Shown: positions 31,541 through 43,299 of the stretch, one piece after another
Numbering within the stretch: the first letter of the stretch is position 1
Layout of the letters: every line of letters begins with the position of its first letter
NCBI GenBank assembly: GCA_020796225.1
Contig: CM036762.1
Location: forward strand, 10,923,633 to 10,987,632
Origin: Arion vulgaris
Lineage: Eukaryota; Mollusca; Gastropoda; Stylommatophora; Arionidae
DNA length: 64,000 bases
Direction of reading: 5' to 3'
The notes under the pieces: model-generated
What the model saw: only the letters and a program-made list of their open reading frames with translations
Database searches by the model: none
What the model was told of the DNA's origin: nothing
Translations under genes and position numbers: made by a program

Positions 31541-32526
31541 ACAGCAGAAATTGATCGCAGAAGAATTAGACAGTGTAACTTAACCAAAAATTATAGTACT
31601 AAGATCATGCATATAATTTTCAGTGTCAAGCAATGTAAAGATGGATGATTAGATGCAAGATGTGACATGACTTTAAAATGAGTGCCACTTAGGTACTTTG
31701 ACATTTTTCAAAATAGTCCTACAATCCTACATCATTAAAAACATAAGCATATTCAATATTCACAGCTACTAAACTAATAAGGATAAACTATAGATAGTTT
31801 CTATGCAGTATTACGGTGCTAGTCACCAACGAGCAGTGAATAAATCACAAAAAACTACTCAACTGACTGCACCGAAGAACACATACTCTACTAGGTTGCC
31901 GATGTCAGTTATATGACATGCTGCTGTGAGGAAAAGTGGGATTAAAGAAAGGAAGAAGATATCATAAAAGGCAAACAACAATTATAGATAAAGAAGATAA
32001 ATAAACTCGGTGAGGTTTCTTGATAGATAAACAATATTAAAACATTATCATAGTACGAAAAATGTTCACCTAAACTGCAGAAATTGTTTTATTTGATTCA
32101 TCTTGAAATTCGTTTCTTTCCAGTTTAAGTGTACACAGACAGCAGTGTGAGTGTGTGTACTAATTATATTTTATTTATTTGTAGTCTAGTGCTCGGTGAA
32201 GTGCAGATTTAGCGACTCGAGCTAGCACATGAACACAGACACAATGCCTAACCAGAAATTATAACAGATTATTCACATCCAACTCTTAGTTATAGCTTTG
32301 GAACAAACTAACTTAACTAGTCATGTTAATTTGTACATTCCAACTTTACGGGTGTTCTCACATTTCATTCAGTTTAGAACTCGACGCTATCGATGTAGTA
32401 ATATTGGTTGGTGGCAGGGTTGCCAACTCAAAGTTGAGAAAATCGGCCAAACACAGACTGAAAAAAGGGGGAAAATAAGGCCAGAGGAAAAGCAGTGATA
32501 TTTCATACTCATAATATAAGAAGGGG
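31541..32526. other. AT-rich DNA, nothing recognised
   Basis: No coding sign, repeat family or RNA gene recognised. Confidence 0.4.
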
Positions 32527-32720
32527 TGGCGTCTGTGGCTTAGGGGATGGTGACGCGGTCTATTAAACCCGACGTTCTGAGTGCGTGGTTTTTACAAAAG
32601 AACGATGGCACCACCCCTTCAGAAAGCAATGGCAAACTATTGAACGTAATAATGTCTAGAAAAATCACAAATAGCGTTAAAAAGCTGGGGTTGATTCGCA
32701 AAGTCTATTCAGAGCAAAGG
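32527..32720 (+). mobile_element. Possible SINE-like repeat
   Basis: GGCGTCTGTGGCTTAGGGGA is A-box-like and is followed by a SINE-body-like stretch (CCACCCCTTCAGAAAGCAAT). No clear B box or TSD was found, and there is no second copy in the window. Confidence 0.4.
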
Positions 32721-33059
32721 TGGCAAGCACTTTAAATTACTCGTGTTGAAGAACACCAATCCAAAACGTCTTCCTGTCGGTTAGAAATCCATCTCTCTTA
32801 AATGGGACATCTTCTTTCCAATTAACACAAATTATTTTTCTGTATTGTTCTTCTATTGCACTGGTAATTTCTCCCGCAATGTGCAAAAATGGTAGTTCTG
32901 CAAATAAAGGCTTTGATGCTTGGTTTAAAATTATCATTGGGCTCAGTTTTGACAAGTACTAAGAGTCTTCTCCACTTGAAGTTTATTCTGTCCTGTTGAT
33001 GGAGTCCTTTGTTTGTTTTTTCCTCAGATTTTTAATAAGCAGCTAGGCCACGAGCTTTA

Positions 33060-33365
33060 GGCAAGACGAAACAGTGTCATAACTTACAATTCATATTCCG
33101 CCTTCGTACCGGCCATAACAGACTCCGGTACCATCTGTATAACAATTTTAAAATTGACACAACTAGCCTGTCTCACTGCGGGCGAGCGGACATGACGGCA
33201 GAACACTTACTGCAAGACTGCCATTGCTAGCAGTCCTGAGAAACGAAACCTGGCCGGAAAATATCGAACTAAATGTTGTACGTTACTAAATGTTGACAGG
33301 AAGACGGATGGAGTCCCTAATAACAACAGCAGAATTCATGTGGAAATCTGGTACATCAGTCTAAG
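33060..33365 (+). mobile_element. Jockey-like LINE C-terminal fragment
   Basis: Encodes LQFIFRLRTGHNRLRYHLYN, FKIDTTSLSHCGRADMTAEH and LLQDC, homologous to the LINE in the ZNF-B flank (20055-20342). Frameshifted after LLQDC. Confidence 0.8.
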
Positions 33366-33444
33366 CGGTGATCGCGAGTGATTGAGAGATAACTTACAAT
33401 AAGCGTTTCATGATCCATCAGAAGATCTATTGACTTATACAAAC

Positions 33445-34274
33445 TCCTGGAAGAGAATGTTGGTTGAAACGTTGCTGTATTTTGTCATTGTTTTGTAATT
33501 TGTAAAACTACAGTACTTTGTGATTATGTGTTTTGGAAGAGAATGTAGAGATTGGGGCAACATGAAAGCTTATCTCGCAGTTAAGCAGCTGATAGAAGAT
33601 AATGCAAGGGATGATCATGTTGTTGTATATACCGATGGGCCGGTTCAACGTGGTGAGAAGTCCGGCTGGGGTTTCTTGGCTAATGCGCATGGTAGGGTTG
33701 TTGCAGAGTGAAGTGGGGCATACAGGACAACTACTTCTAGTATGAGGATGGAGGTTGAGGCCGTTACGCTGCCCTCCATTGGATCTCTGGAACTTTATTT
33801 ACTGGGGCAGTTGTTGTATCTGATTCTCAGTCGATGCTTCACAAGATCCAGAAGGGCAGGTTTCGGTATGAGTGGATGACGTCTATAGAAGTTTCTAACC
33901 TCCAGCGGCTTACGTGGATATACTGTCCTGGGTATGCGGGTGTTTACGGTAATGAGAGTGGACAGGCTTGCAGCAACAGCATCAATTGTTGGGGAGTGGA
34001 AGATGGATAAGGGTGATATTCTTCGGTCTCTTCGCGACTCTCTGTTGGATGAGGACACTAAAATCGATGTTGAATCGATCAAGCGATTTAGGCCGTTTGA
34101 AGTTACCCGTTGTTCAAGTCAAACTGGATGCCTGAGAGGCAGAGTGAGAGGTGTGTTTAATCAGCGAGCCACAGGAACCATCAGTATGCATACTCTTCGA
34201 TATCTGTTGGGGAGACTCAGCACCTATGGGTCTGCCCGGAGTGCAATGATGTCAGTTTAGTAACCAATAACCAA
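33445..34274 (+). mobile_element. 5'-truncated LINE: RNase H domain, with nested short element
   Basis: Exact 14-bp TSD TGACTTATACAAAC (33431-33444 and 34275-34288). RNase H motifs: VVVYTDGPVQRG, SMRMEVEA-, VVSDSQSMLHKI and a C-terminal block (33934-34260) with GVFNQRATGTISMHTLRYLL. One early stop, and frames shift twice. Near its 5' end a 75-bp fragment of the Penelope/hammerhead-like element (33461-33535) is bounded by GGAAGAGAATGT (33449-33460 and 33536-33547). Confidence 0.92.
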
Positions 34275-34569
34275 TGACTTATACAAACGTATTTTCTCAA
34301 TTAATATTGTATTTATTTATGACTACTGTCATATGATTGTTTCAAATTTTTTTCGCCATAGTTACAGACTCCTAGCAAAATTAACGAAAATCTACATGAA
34401 AAAAAACCCCAGATAACAAGACTGCAGTGCATAGCTCGGATTTGAGAAAAATGAAGTGATGTAACTTTTCCCAATCTCTCATTAATTTTAGTACTAAGCA
34501 TATATTTTAACAGAGGCCTAAAATCGGCCCAAATACATTCTTGAAACCAACTACTTTCAATAAAGGTCT

Positions 34570-34819
34570 CACCCGAGTGGTTACCGGAGCCCAAATTTAG
34601 GGTGTAAGGAATAGAACCACTGTTACCTGCCACGCATGTCGTAAGAGGCGAATAAGGAGGTTTGGCTGAAACCGGATGCACATGTCCTAAATGTGTAGAA
34701 GTCTATGCGTTTAGGGGCCTACCAAACCAATGTGCAACGTATACACGTTCTTGGCAAAGATCAAACAAATCACAAAGAGTGATTAAAATTGGTCGTAAAG
34801 AACGAACGCAAAAAAGAAG
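34570..34819 (+). mobile_element. R1 SINE-like element with TSD
   Basis: Flanked by AATAAAGGTCT (34559-34569 and 34820-34830). Ends in AAAAAGAAG. Confidence 0.93.
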
Positions 34820-34830
34820 AATAAAGGTCT

Positions 34831-35290
34831 AATCTTGCCTTAAAAAGACCAAATTGGCAATCTTGATTGGTGGTGCGTGATGGGAGAATAGTAACTACTC
34901 AACTACTCGTTAATCGAATACCTGCTATTTTCTGGATCCGAAAGTAACGAGTAGCATATTGAAAAAGTGTTTGCTACTTATCTTTTGTGCTTCACCAGCT
35001 TCTATCGTCTTCACACGAAAGGTTGGCTGCAATTTATTTCCAGTAAATTTATGTTCTGAGATAGCTCCTCTTTATGTTCACTTTTGAATTAATTTTCTGC
35101 AATTTCAAGCTGTGTGTTTGTATGCGTTCCTCTTAGCAACCAAGTTCTTTTTTTTTGCAAGAAAAGAAGAAGCAACGGATTCAAAGAATATGATTAACAA
35201 ATAACCCTTTGAAGTACCACATCTGGAGTTATACTGTAGTATGGTGTCAGATCTGATTGATCCCAGGGAAGCTATCAGAGTTGTACTCGT
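34831..35290. other. Unrecognised AT-rich segment
   Basis: No ORF or repeat assigned. Confidence 0.4.
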
Positions 35291-35304
35291 GCCATTTCAG
35301 ATTA

Positions 35305-35444
35305 TTCACAAAATAGACGAGACTGCATTTATTCACTCCTGTTGTTCGTTTGATTGATAAAGGCCTTGTTGGTCGAAACGTTGCTGTATTTTATCATTGT
35401 TTTTGTAATTTGTAAAACTACAGTACTTTGTGATTACGTGTTTT
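35305..35444 (+). mobile_element. Short Penelope/hammerhead-like element (140 bp)
   Basis: Exact 14-bp TSD GCCATTTCAGATTA (35291-35304 and 35445-35458). It contains TTGATAAAGGCC, then a short loop and GGTCGAAACGTTGC (35354-35384), an arrangement like a hammerhead core (CUGANGA, stem II, GAAA). It ends GATTACGTGTTTT. Other full or partial copies: 13100-13270, 33461-33535, 36453-36516 and, more divergent, 55960-56215. Confidence 0.85.
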
Positions 35445-35831
35445 GCCATTTCAGATTAGCGACATTAGTATGCAAAGTTTCCAAGTATTGCGAACCATAA
35501 TTCATGCAGAATACTCATTATTACTAATCTCGTGAATCGATAATTTATGCAGAGTGCAAATACTCTAAGGAATCTGTAATTTATGTCGGATACAAATTAG
35601 CACGTTCCAAAATTCGTGATCACACTAAGGTTTAATGTGAACGAAATCTTCCTATTGAATAAAAGTAATTTTTTCTGACGAATTTATGTTTATTTGGTAG
35701 GTAGCTTAGCTGATGCAAAAAACGTTTTTGTTATAAAACTTTACATAAGCACAACAAATGATAATCAAAGTTTAGATTTTACATTAATAAACAAAATTGT
35801 GGCGAATGTTTGGAAAGGTGCATCCCTATTA

Positions 35832-38337
35832 ATAATAATTCCTCTCGTACCGTTATACGTTACATAGGGCCTGCAGGCAATTTCTCCATACCGCTCTATC
35901 CTGGGCAACTCGCTCAATCTCCTCCATGGAACTGAGACCGATATTTCCTGCCTCTCTCAGTAAAGTTCGCTTCAGGGTCTCCTTAGGTCGACCTCTCTTT
36001 CTTGAACCCTTTGCATCCCACTTCAATGCCTGCTTTGATATTCGTTGATCATTTCTCCTCAAGGTGTGTCCAACATATCTCCATCTTCTTTTTCTTATAA
36101 CAGTTGTCACTAGTGGTTGACCAGACATGTTTCTGATTTCATCACTTCTCCTGAATTCGTTCCATTTTATATTCATTATTTTTCGCAGACATCTATTTTC
36201 AAATGCATTCAACTTGCTTTCTATATCTTTAGTCATTTTCCAACTCTCGCTGGCATATGTTAGGATTGATACAACATTTGAATTGAAAATTCGTAATTTA
36301 GTTTTAATACTATATAACTTGCAGTTCCATATTTTATTTAGACTTTTAAAAGCTGATGTTGCTTTGCCAATTCGTATCATAATTTCTTTTTAACATTTCC
36401 TGTTGAATCAAAATTGCTACCTAAATAGGTGAACTGCTCTGTTATTTTTATCGAAAAAGGGTGGAGACTGCAGTAAAACTTGGGGACTGCAGTAAAACTT
36501 TTACGTGTTTACCTATCTGTTATTTTTATCATTTTAGATTCCAGTGTGATATCTGTGTTACTTACCATAAGTGTCTTCATTATATTTATTTTTTTCATAG
36601 CTTATCTGCAGTCCAACTTTTGATGCTATAGATGACAAGTTGTCTGTTTTTCTTTGCATATCTTGGTTGTTTCTACTTAACAAGGCAATATCATCTGCAA
36701 AATCCAAATCTTCTAGTTGACTATTTTCTACCCAATCGATGCCAGTTTCACCCTGCAACATTTTCGCATCACCCAGTCAATGGCCACTCCAAACAATAAC
36801 GGAGGTAGAATACAGCCTTGCTTTACTCGGTTTCAACCATAAACCAGTCGCTGTGTCCACCATCAGTGCGAACTGCACACTGTGAACCATCATAGAGGCT
36901 CTTAATAATGTTTATTATTTTGTCTTGTATTCCATAGCATCTCAGAATATTCCACAGAGAGATTCTGTGTAGACTATCAAAGGCTTTTTAAAATCGATGA
37001 AATTTAGTATGAGTGGTTGTTGCTTCTCAATATGTTCCTCCAAAATTAGTTGTAGGGTAATTATTTGGTCTAAGCAGCTTCTCCCAGTTCTAAAACCAGC
37101 TTGTTCTTCTCTCAGGGTTGTGTCCACTGCTCCTTTGATTCTATTAAGAATGATTTTGCAGAAAGTCTTGGTCATTACTGATAATAGGGTGATCCTCTCC
37201 AGTTGTTGCAATCTTTGAGATCCTTTTTTGGAGATCTTAACAATTATTCCCTTTTTCCATTGATCTGGGACAGTTTCTTCGTCCCATACTTTATTAAATA
37301 GTTCTTGCACCTGGCTAATATCTCTATCATCAGCCGCTTTGAGCATTTCTGCAGTAATGTTGTCATCATCCTTATTGTTTATCAAGGAATGGATTGCCTC
37401 CTTGACCTCAGCTACACTTATCATTTCTTCGTTAATTGGTAGAGAGCTGTTTCTTGCCTCTTCGTCAAACTTGAGTAGTACTGGTGGATCAGGTCTATTT
37501 AATCTTTCTTCTGCTCGGTATCTGATGTTAGAACTTTACCATCTTTATTCTTGATTGGGCCACCCTTTGAAACAAAATTTCCAGTAAGTTGTTTTAGTGT
37601 ATCGTATAGCATTTTACTGTTTCCAGTCTTAGCTGCCTTTTCCCTTCTTCAGCCAGTCGATTGACATATGCTCTTTTATCTCTTCTAGCCGCTCTTTTCA
37701 CTCCCTTGTCTTTTAGTCTATATTCCTCTTTAGCTTTGATTTCATCTGTTGCATTCTTAGTATTAAATATCGCTAGTTTCATCTTTCTTCTTTCTTGAAT
37801 ACATTTCCAGGTGTCATCGCTTATCCAAGGATTTCTGTCTTCCGTCTTTAATCCTGCGCTACTATTTGCTGCCCCCAATAGTGTGTCCTTTATCTTAGTC
37901 CATTTGTCTTAAATGTTCTGTTCATTTTCTCCATTGAGTAACTCGAACCCATTCTTAAGTTCGAGCTGATATTCCTCTTTTACTTCTTTATTTTGTAGCC
38001 TTTGACTGTCTATTGCAGTTGTTCTTTTTAGTATGGTGAATTTTCAATTTCGGTTTAAATTTATCTATGCATAAATTATGATCACTTCCTACATCTGCCC
38101 CTCTGTATGCACGAACATCCAGCAATGATGTTCTAAATTGTGTATTTATGCACATATGGTCAATCTGATTCCTGGTCACTCCATCTGGGGAGTGCCAAGT
38201 AAGTTTATGAATTTCCTTATGTGCAAAGATGGTACCTTCAATTACTAAGTTGGACAGCATACATAACTCCGCCAATCTTTCTCCATTCTCATTTATTGTG
38301 TTTATTCCTTGTTTTCCTATAGCTCTCTCTACCCTTA
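35832..38337 (-). mobile_element. 5'-truncated APE-type LINE, 2.5 kb
   Basis: Exact 11-bp TSD CATCCCTATTA (35821-35831 and 38338-38348). On the minus strand, in order: the end of an APE endonuclease (RNQIDHMCI, GADVGSDHNL; 38275-37988); a linker; reverse transcriptase (PDQWKKGIIVKISKKGS, LREEQAGFRTGRSCLDQI; 37424-36942); catalytic FADD (LEDLDFADDIALLSRNNQDM; 36761-36558); and thumb/C-terminus (LTYASESWKMTKD, KGSRKRGRPKETLKRTLLRE; 36380-35853) to a stop. Frames are interrupted several times, so it is inactive. It is the longest LINE in the window. Confidence 0.95.
36453..36530 (+). mobile_element. Micro-insertion with 14-bp TSD inside the LINE
   Basis: CTGTTATTTTTATC is duplicated at 36439-36452 and 36517-36530. 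The 64 bp between has GACTGCAGTAAAACTT twice and ends TTACGTGTTT, combining the 5' and 3' ends of the short Penelope/hammerhead-like element with its middle deleted. Confidence 0.85.
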
Positions 38338-38348
38338 CATCCCTATTA

Positions 38349-38985
38349 CATATTATAAAAAGAAAGGTGACATTGTGAACAAATGATACCTTCCACTTCT
38401 ATAAATGAAAGATTATAAATGAAAGTAAATGTTGTGTACATACGCCAATGACAGTCGGTAGGAAACATTGTGAACTGATTAATTCGACGGGATTCCCGAT
38501 TTTGACTTGCACTGAATTGCATGTGGAACATGCTTAGTTATAGACAATCTTGACAATCGTACTGTAAAACTTCGACAAGTATACCAAGTCAACATCGCTA
38601 TTATTTTAGTAATAACATATATTAAAAATCTTACAGAACTAAAGGTTTGGGTGGGCAAAAATACTTTTGGAAGGTCGTCACTGTTACCTATATAAAAATG
38701 TAAACATCAAGAATTTATGTCAAGTGGATGATTTTATATCGGTCGGTAACGATGTTCACGAATTTTGGAACACACTTATACCATCTCGCGCCTATAACAA
38801 CCGGCAACCCGGATGCAGAGCCAGAAGAAGACCAAGAGCCAGATGAATAGTTAATATCAGATATTCTGCGACATCAAAGACTACTAACAACTACAGATGC
38901 ACATGGCACAGGATAGAAAACTACAACTCCCCACTACGCTTCACGACACATGTGGATAAGACAAGACAATACAGCTTTTAAAATT
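38349..38985. other. Unrecognised segment
   Basis: No ORF or known repeat. Confidence 0.4.
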
Positions 38986-38989
38986 TGTA

Positions 38990-39249
38990 ATTCGCCCGTA
39001 TTGTGCTGAGGCCCGCAATGGAAGCAAAGAATAGTACCACTGCGACCTACAAGGCATGACGTAAGAGACGACTGATATAGGACCTAGGGAAGCTACCCTA
39101 TTAAATAAAAAGCATCACAGAAATTGGATGTGCTGGTCTACTTGTAGGCGCATAACTGGCACAACGTACAATCGCTCTTAGGCTTAGGTCACATACAAAT
39201 CACAAAGAGTGGTTAATAAGTGGTCGATATGGAGTGTTCGAAGAAGAAG
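38990..39249 (+). mobile_element. R2 SINE-like element
   Basis: Full-length by comparison with other copies (GCAAAGAATAGTACCACTGC near 39024; ends GTTCGAAGAAGAAG). No clear TSD found by eye. Confidence 0.85.
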
Positions 39250-39329
39250 CTAATCCATCAAAAATGGTTTACTAGATATATATGCCATGTACCCTCTCTT
39301 TGCGGCTAGCAAAAACAAGTACTAAACTG

Positions 39330-39915
39330 CAGAGAAAGTTTCAGCTGTAGTAAATACAGAGGTCAAAACAGCATTAGAGGATAACACAGTCGAGGGAGAT
39401 GTCGTCCTATATACGGATGGCTCAGTGATTCAAGACGAGCGGAGTGCATTTGCATTCACAGCAAGGTTAAGTTGTCAAACAATCAAGAAGGTGAGTGGAG
39501 CCGTTGCAGTTTTTTCATTCGTCGCTATGAATTCAGGTATAGTCATGGAGCCTAATATGACACCTCTTAGTGATTTTTGCATGAAGGCTAGCTTTCCTTA
39601 TCACATGTGTTCCTCGCCATTAAGGCGAGAATTGCTCCAACTTTAGAGGTACTTGTAATTTAGATCCACAAGTAAAGGATAAGGAAACATGTAGTCTAAC
39701 CGTGTATTGTGTGCACACTGAAAATTTGTTGGTACGAGGTGGCCTCAAATTAGACATTAGCACGGCACGTGGTTAGTAGCAAAGCGTGTTATCGACTTCG
39801 CTATAGGTGCCCATAGTCTTTGCAGTGATAAGTTGCCTCACAATGGAGATCAATACGGTAACCATGGCACTGAATTGGTTAAGGGACTTAATTAATATGC
39901 TGAAGAATATTCAGG
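39330..39915 (+). mobile_element. LINE RNase H fragment, interrupted
   Basis: 39330-39510 encodes GDVVLYTDGSVIQDERSAFA. The homologous reading resumes at about 39835 as SLTMEINTVTMALNWL (compare SLTMEVRAVTEAVNWL at about 52160). The roughly 320 bp between is unrecognised (AAGGCGAGAATTGCTCCAAC, 39622) and may be another insertion. Confidence 0.75.
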
Positions 39916-39922
39916 TGGGCGC

Positions 39923-40210
39923 TATGAATGTTATGCTGTTGAGAGTTTTGTAGATAAGATAGCTCTTATGTCCTCCCATATGAATGTTATGCTGTTGAGA
40001 GTTTTGTAGATAAGATAGCTCTTATGTCCTCCCATATGAATGTTATGCTGTTGAGAGTTTTGGTAGATGAAGATGAGCTGTTATGTCCTTTTCCATATGA
40101 ATGTTATACTGTTGAGAGTTTTGTAGATAAGATAGCTCTTATGTCCTCCCATATGAATGTTATGCTGTTGAGAGTTTTGTAGATAAGATAGCTCTTATGT
40201 CCTCCCATAT
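39923..40210 (+). repeat. 56-bp minisatellite, about 5 copies
   Basis: Unit TATGAATGTTATGCTGTTGA, then GAGTTTTGTAGATAAGATAG and CTCTTATGTCCTCCCA. Near-perfect copies except one with GGTAGATGAAGATGAGCTG. Confidence 0.95.
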
Positions 40211-40329
40211 GTGCCACGGCTCACAAGGGGAGCAAAACATAGTAACACTGCGATTTGCAAAGCATGTTGTAAAAGGCGACTGAGGTAGGGGCCTAGGCAA
40301 GTTAACCTAGTAAATAAAAAGTATCGCGC

Positions 40330-40474
40330 AGAAATCAGATGTGCTGGCTTACTTTCTTTCTTTCTCGAATCCTGTATGCCTCACAGCGTCAGATGTGCAG
40401 AAATCAGATGTGCTGGCTTACTTTCTTTCTTTCTTTCTTTCTCGAATCCTGTATGCCTCACAGCGTCAGGTCAG
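40330..40474 (+). repeat. 69-bp tandem duplication across the R2/LINE junction
   Basis: The stretch from AGAAATCAGATGTGCTGGCT through TTTCTTTC and TGTATGCCTCACAGCGTCAG occurs twice (40330-40398 and 40399 on). The second copy has a longer TTTC run. Confidence 0.9.
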
Positions 40475-41862
40475 GAAGAGATTTCTAAAACGGGCCCTAG
40501 TATGCGCTTCGTAGATAGTCTCTTTCGTCGCCTCTGTTATCTCTGAGGTTCATCTTTTGCGTGGCCGGCCTTTTGCTTTGTACCCATTGTATCGGAGCAG
40601 CATTGCTCTTTGGGGTGCACTGTCTGATGGTAATCTGCTTACGTGACCGAACCATTTAATTTGTTGTTTCTTGATGAAGTCTAGTACTGATGTTGTACCC
40701 ACTTTTTCCTGATGTCTTCATTTCTCAACCGGTCTCTTCTTGTTACACCCAGCATTCTGCGTAGACACTTCATCTCTGTTGTGACTAGTTTTCTTCTATC
40801 GTTTGTTGTCAGCGTCCAGGTTTGGCACTGGTAACATAATGTGGGGAGAAAGATTGTGTTGAACATTGCTCTTTTTGTGTTCATGGTGACGAGTTTGCAT
40901 CTTAAAATTGGCGCCATTTGCCCAATCATTTGATTTGCTTTGTTGCATCTGTGTTGAATTTCATTAGTTATTCTTCCATTTGCTGAAAAAATGCTCCCAG
41001 GTATGTGAAATCTTTTGCTTGATTTAGTAGATGATTATCGATGTAGATGTTGGTAGTGTTTTCCTCTCTGGCGAATGTCATTACTTCTGTTTTGTCGATG
41101 TTAATTCTCATGTTGTATTCGTTACATGCTAACTGGAGTCTGTTGAGTGTTGTTAGCTGTTCTTCTGTTGTTGATATGATTGCCTGATCGTCTGCAAAAG
41201 AAATTCATTTAAGAGTTCTCCGAGGTTGTTTCCTTCGCTGGTGTTAGCTATTTTACAAATGTGGTCAATGTACGTGATGAATAGCAGCGGGGATAGTACG
41301 CAACCTTGTCTTACTCCTGACCCTACGTGAAACTTTTCTGATAATCCTGTATTTGTTCTAATCGTACATTGGCTGTCAGTATAAATGTTCTTGCAAAGGT
41401 TGATTAGGTGTTCATTAACCCCATAGGTTGTTAGTATTTTCCACAACTTGTGCCTATCTACGCGGTCGAACGCTTTTCCTGATCTACAAATGCAACGTGT
41501 AAATGTTTGTCGGATTCGATAGTCCTTTCTACTAACTGTCTGAGGGCGAATATTGCGTCTGTACAGCTTTTGTTCTTCCTGAATCACATTTGGGAGTCAT
41601 TAAGCTGTGGCTCGATGATGTTGCGGAGCCTTTTCTCAAGTATTTTGCAGAATATTTTCCCAGTGTGGCTCAGTAGCGCTATGCCTCTATACTTTGTACA
41701 GTCCCTCTTGCTACCTTTCTTCTTCCAGATGGGAACAATTGTAGCATTCCTCCAATCTTCTGGTGTTTCTTGTGTGCTCCAGACTTGGTTGAATAGTCTA
41801 TGGAGCCAGCTGATTCCTACCTCTTTAGTTGCTTTGATTAGGTCGGCCGGGATATTGTCTGG
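40423..41862 (-). mobile_element. 5'-truncated LINE nested in R2: reverse transcriptase and C-terminus
   Basis: Direct repeat GCTGGCTTACT at 40412-40422 and 41863-41873. The 3' tail is GAAAGAAAGAAAG on the minus strand. The frame at 41587-41153 has FDRVDRHKLWKIL, then SGVRQGCVLSPLLF (RT). A YADD-equivalent region is broken near 41190. The frame at 40929-40681 gives the thumb (FNTIFLPTLCYQCQTWTL, LRRMLGVTRRDRLRNEDI). Same family as 8812-9259. Confidence 0.93.
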
Positions 41863-41994
41863 GCTGGCTTACTTGTAGGTGCATAACTGGCACAACGTAC
41901 ACTCGCTCTTAGGCTCAGATCACATACACATCACAAAGAGTGGTTAACAAGTGGTTGATATGGAGAGTTCAAGAAGAAGAAATGTAAATGTTAG

Positions 41995-42250
41995 GAGTTT
42001 AAAGTCAAGGATGGACTTCATTACACCGGGTTTTACCCTATATGGCACGGCCCCTCTCCACAGAAATGGCACGCCACCTGACAACAGCATTGCACAAAGC
42101 AAGAACTCCGCAGCTCCAGAGTCTCAAGAAAATCCTAGGTTCCCAGGAAAAACTGCACTCATCAACAGAACGGCATGGTCCCAATTTGAACCCACGACCT
42201 TAGACAAAAGGCTTAACCACTCAGACCCCCAGAGTGCTGTGATGCATGAT
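41995..42250 (-). mobile_element. tRNA-derived SINE (family S4)
   Basis: On the minus strand the head reads GGGTCTGAGTGGTTAAGC (A box, as in tRNA-Leu/Ser) and CGTGGGTTCAAATTGG (B box). The body matches the end of each 1.48-kb tandem unit (CACAGAAATGGCACGCCACC). Confidence 0.85.
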
Positions 42251-43115
42251 GATCCTTGTTATAATCATCAAGTATTAATATAAGTATTGCGCCCAAAAAA
42301 AACCACTCGAAATGGTGAGGATAAAGATATGGCCTTCTGCCACACAAGTGACAGCATCATATCACAAAAAGGTAAACAGATGAATGGAAGCGTGTGATAT
42401 CTGCAGCAATGAACATCAAAGTTGAAGTAGATACATTAAAAATATTTTTTGATCCAAGTGACTTTCTTATGACATTGATATACTTTGAAAAATAGATGAT
42501 CGTTGACACCTTTCAGCAAAAAATTAACTAAAATACTAATTTCAGCTGACAAAATTAACTAAAATGAAAGCAAATATATTGTTTAAAAAAAATTACGCAT
42601 TTTTACAATATTTATATTTTAATAAGATGTGATATATACATTTTTTTGGGTGTAGCTTTGTACGTTTTCATTACGATTGTGTCAAACCCTTCAATTTTTT
42701 TAATAGCAACATTCTCTGAGCTGGTATACTGGCTCTTAAACATTTGACTAATCTTGTGCCTAATTGGTCGGCGAATGGAAGCCTTGGTTTTAGTTTGAAA
42801 AATTCCTAGTTAAACAATTTACCATCGATGACAGTTGACATCGATTCATTTGAGACATCATCTCTCAAAGCATCAAATCTGGCATAGAATGCAGTGGGCA
42901 CTTCTATTCTGAAGGTTGTTCTATTTTTTGCCACTGGTGGGGTGACGGCATCTAGTTGGGATCGGTTGCCTCTTCTGCCACAAGTGTCTCACAGTGGTAT
43001 TATCTCAAATAACAGAGATAAGTGTACAGTGAACCATGATTAAAATTAGTAAAGAAATAGAACCTGAGGTTATAAGTACAAAGTGACTTTCTGTATCTAT
43101 TATTTTGCAAGTGTG
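42251..43115. other. AT-rich DNA, nothing recognised
   Basis: No ORF or repeat assigned. Rich in A/T runs. Confidence 0.4.
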
Positions 43116-43120
43116 GTACC

Positions 43121-43278
43121 AGATGTAGGACCTAGGGAAGCTACCATAGTAAATAAAAAGCGTCACAGAAATTGGATGTGCTGGCCTACTTGTAGGCGCA
43201 TAACTGGCACAACGTACAATCGCTCTTAGGCTCAGATCACATAGAAATCACATAGTGGTTGATATGGAGCGTTCGAGG
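43121..43278 (+). mobile_element. R2 SINE-like element, 5'-truncated
   Basis: Begins within R2 at GTAGGACCTAGGGAAGCTAC and ends GGAGCGTTCGAGG. Confidence 0.8.
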
Positions 43279-43299
43279 TATCTATTATTTTTACAATCA

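Larger units (their letters stand above)
40212..41990 (+). mobile_element. R2 SINE-like element split by a LINE
   Basis: 5' piece 40212-40353 (to CTGGCTTACT) and 3' piece about 41863-41990 (CTTGTAGGTGCATAACTGGC to AAGAAGAAG). Together they make one R2 copy. Confidence 0.88.

Noticed and set aside
38790..38850. Short Pro/Glu-rich coding exon suggestion
   Set aside because: No open frame of useful length and no splice signals.
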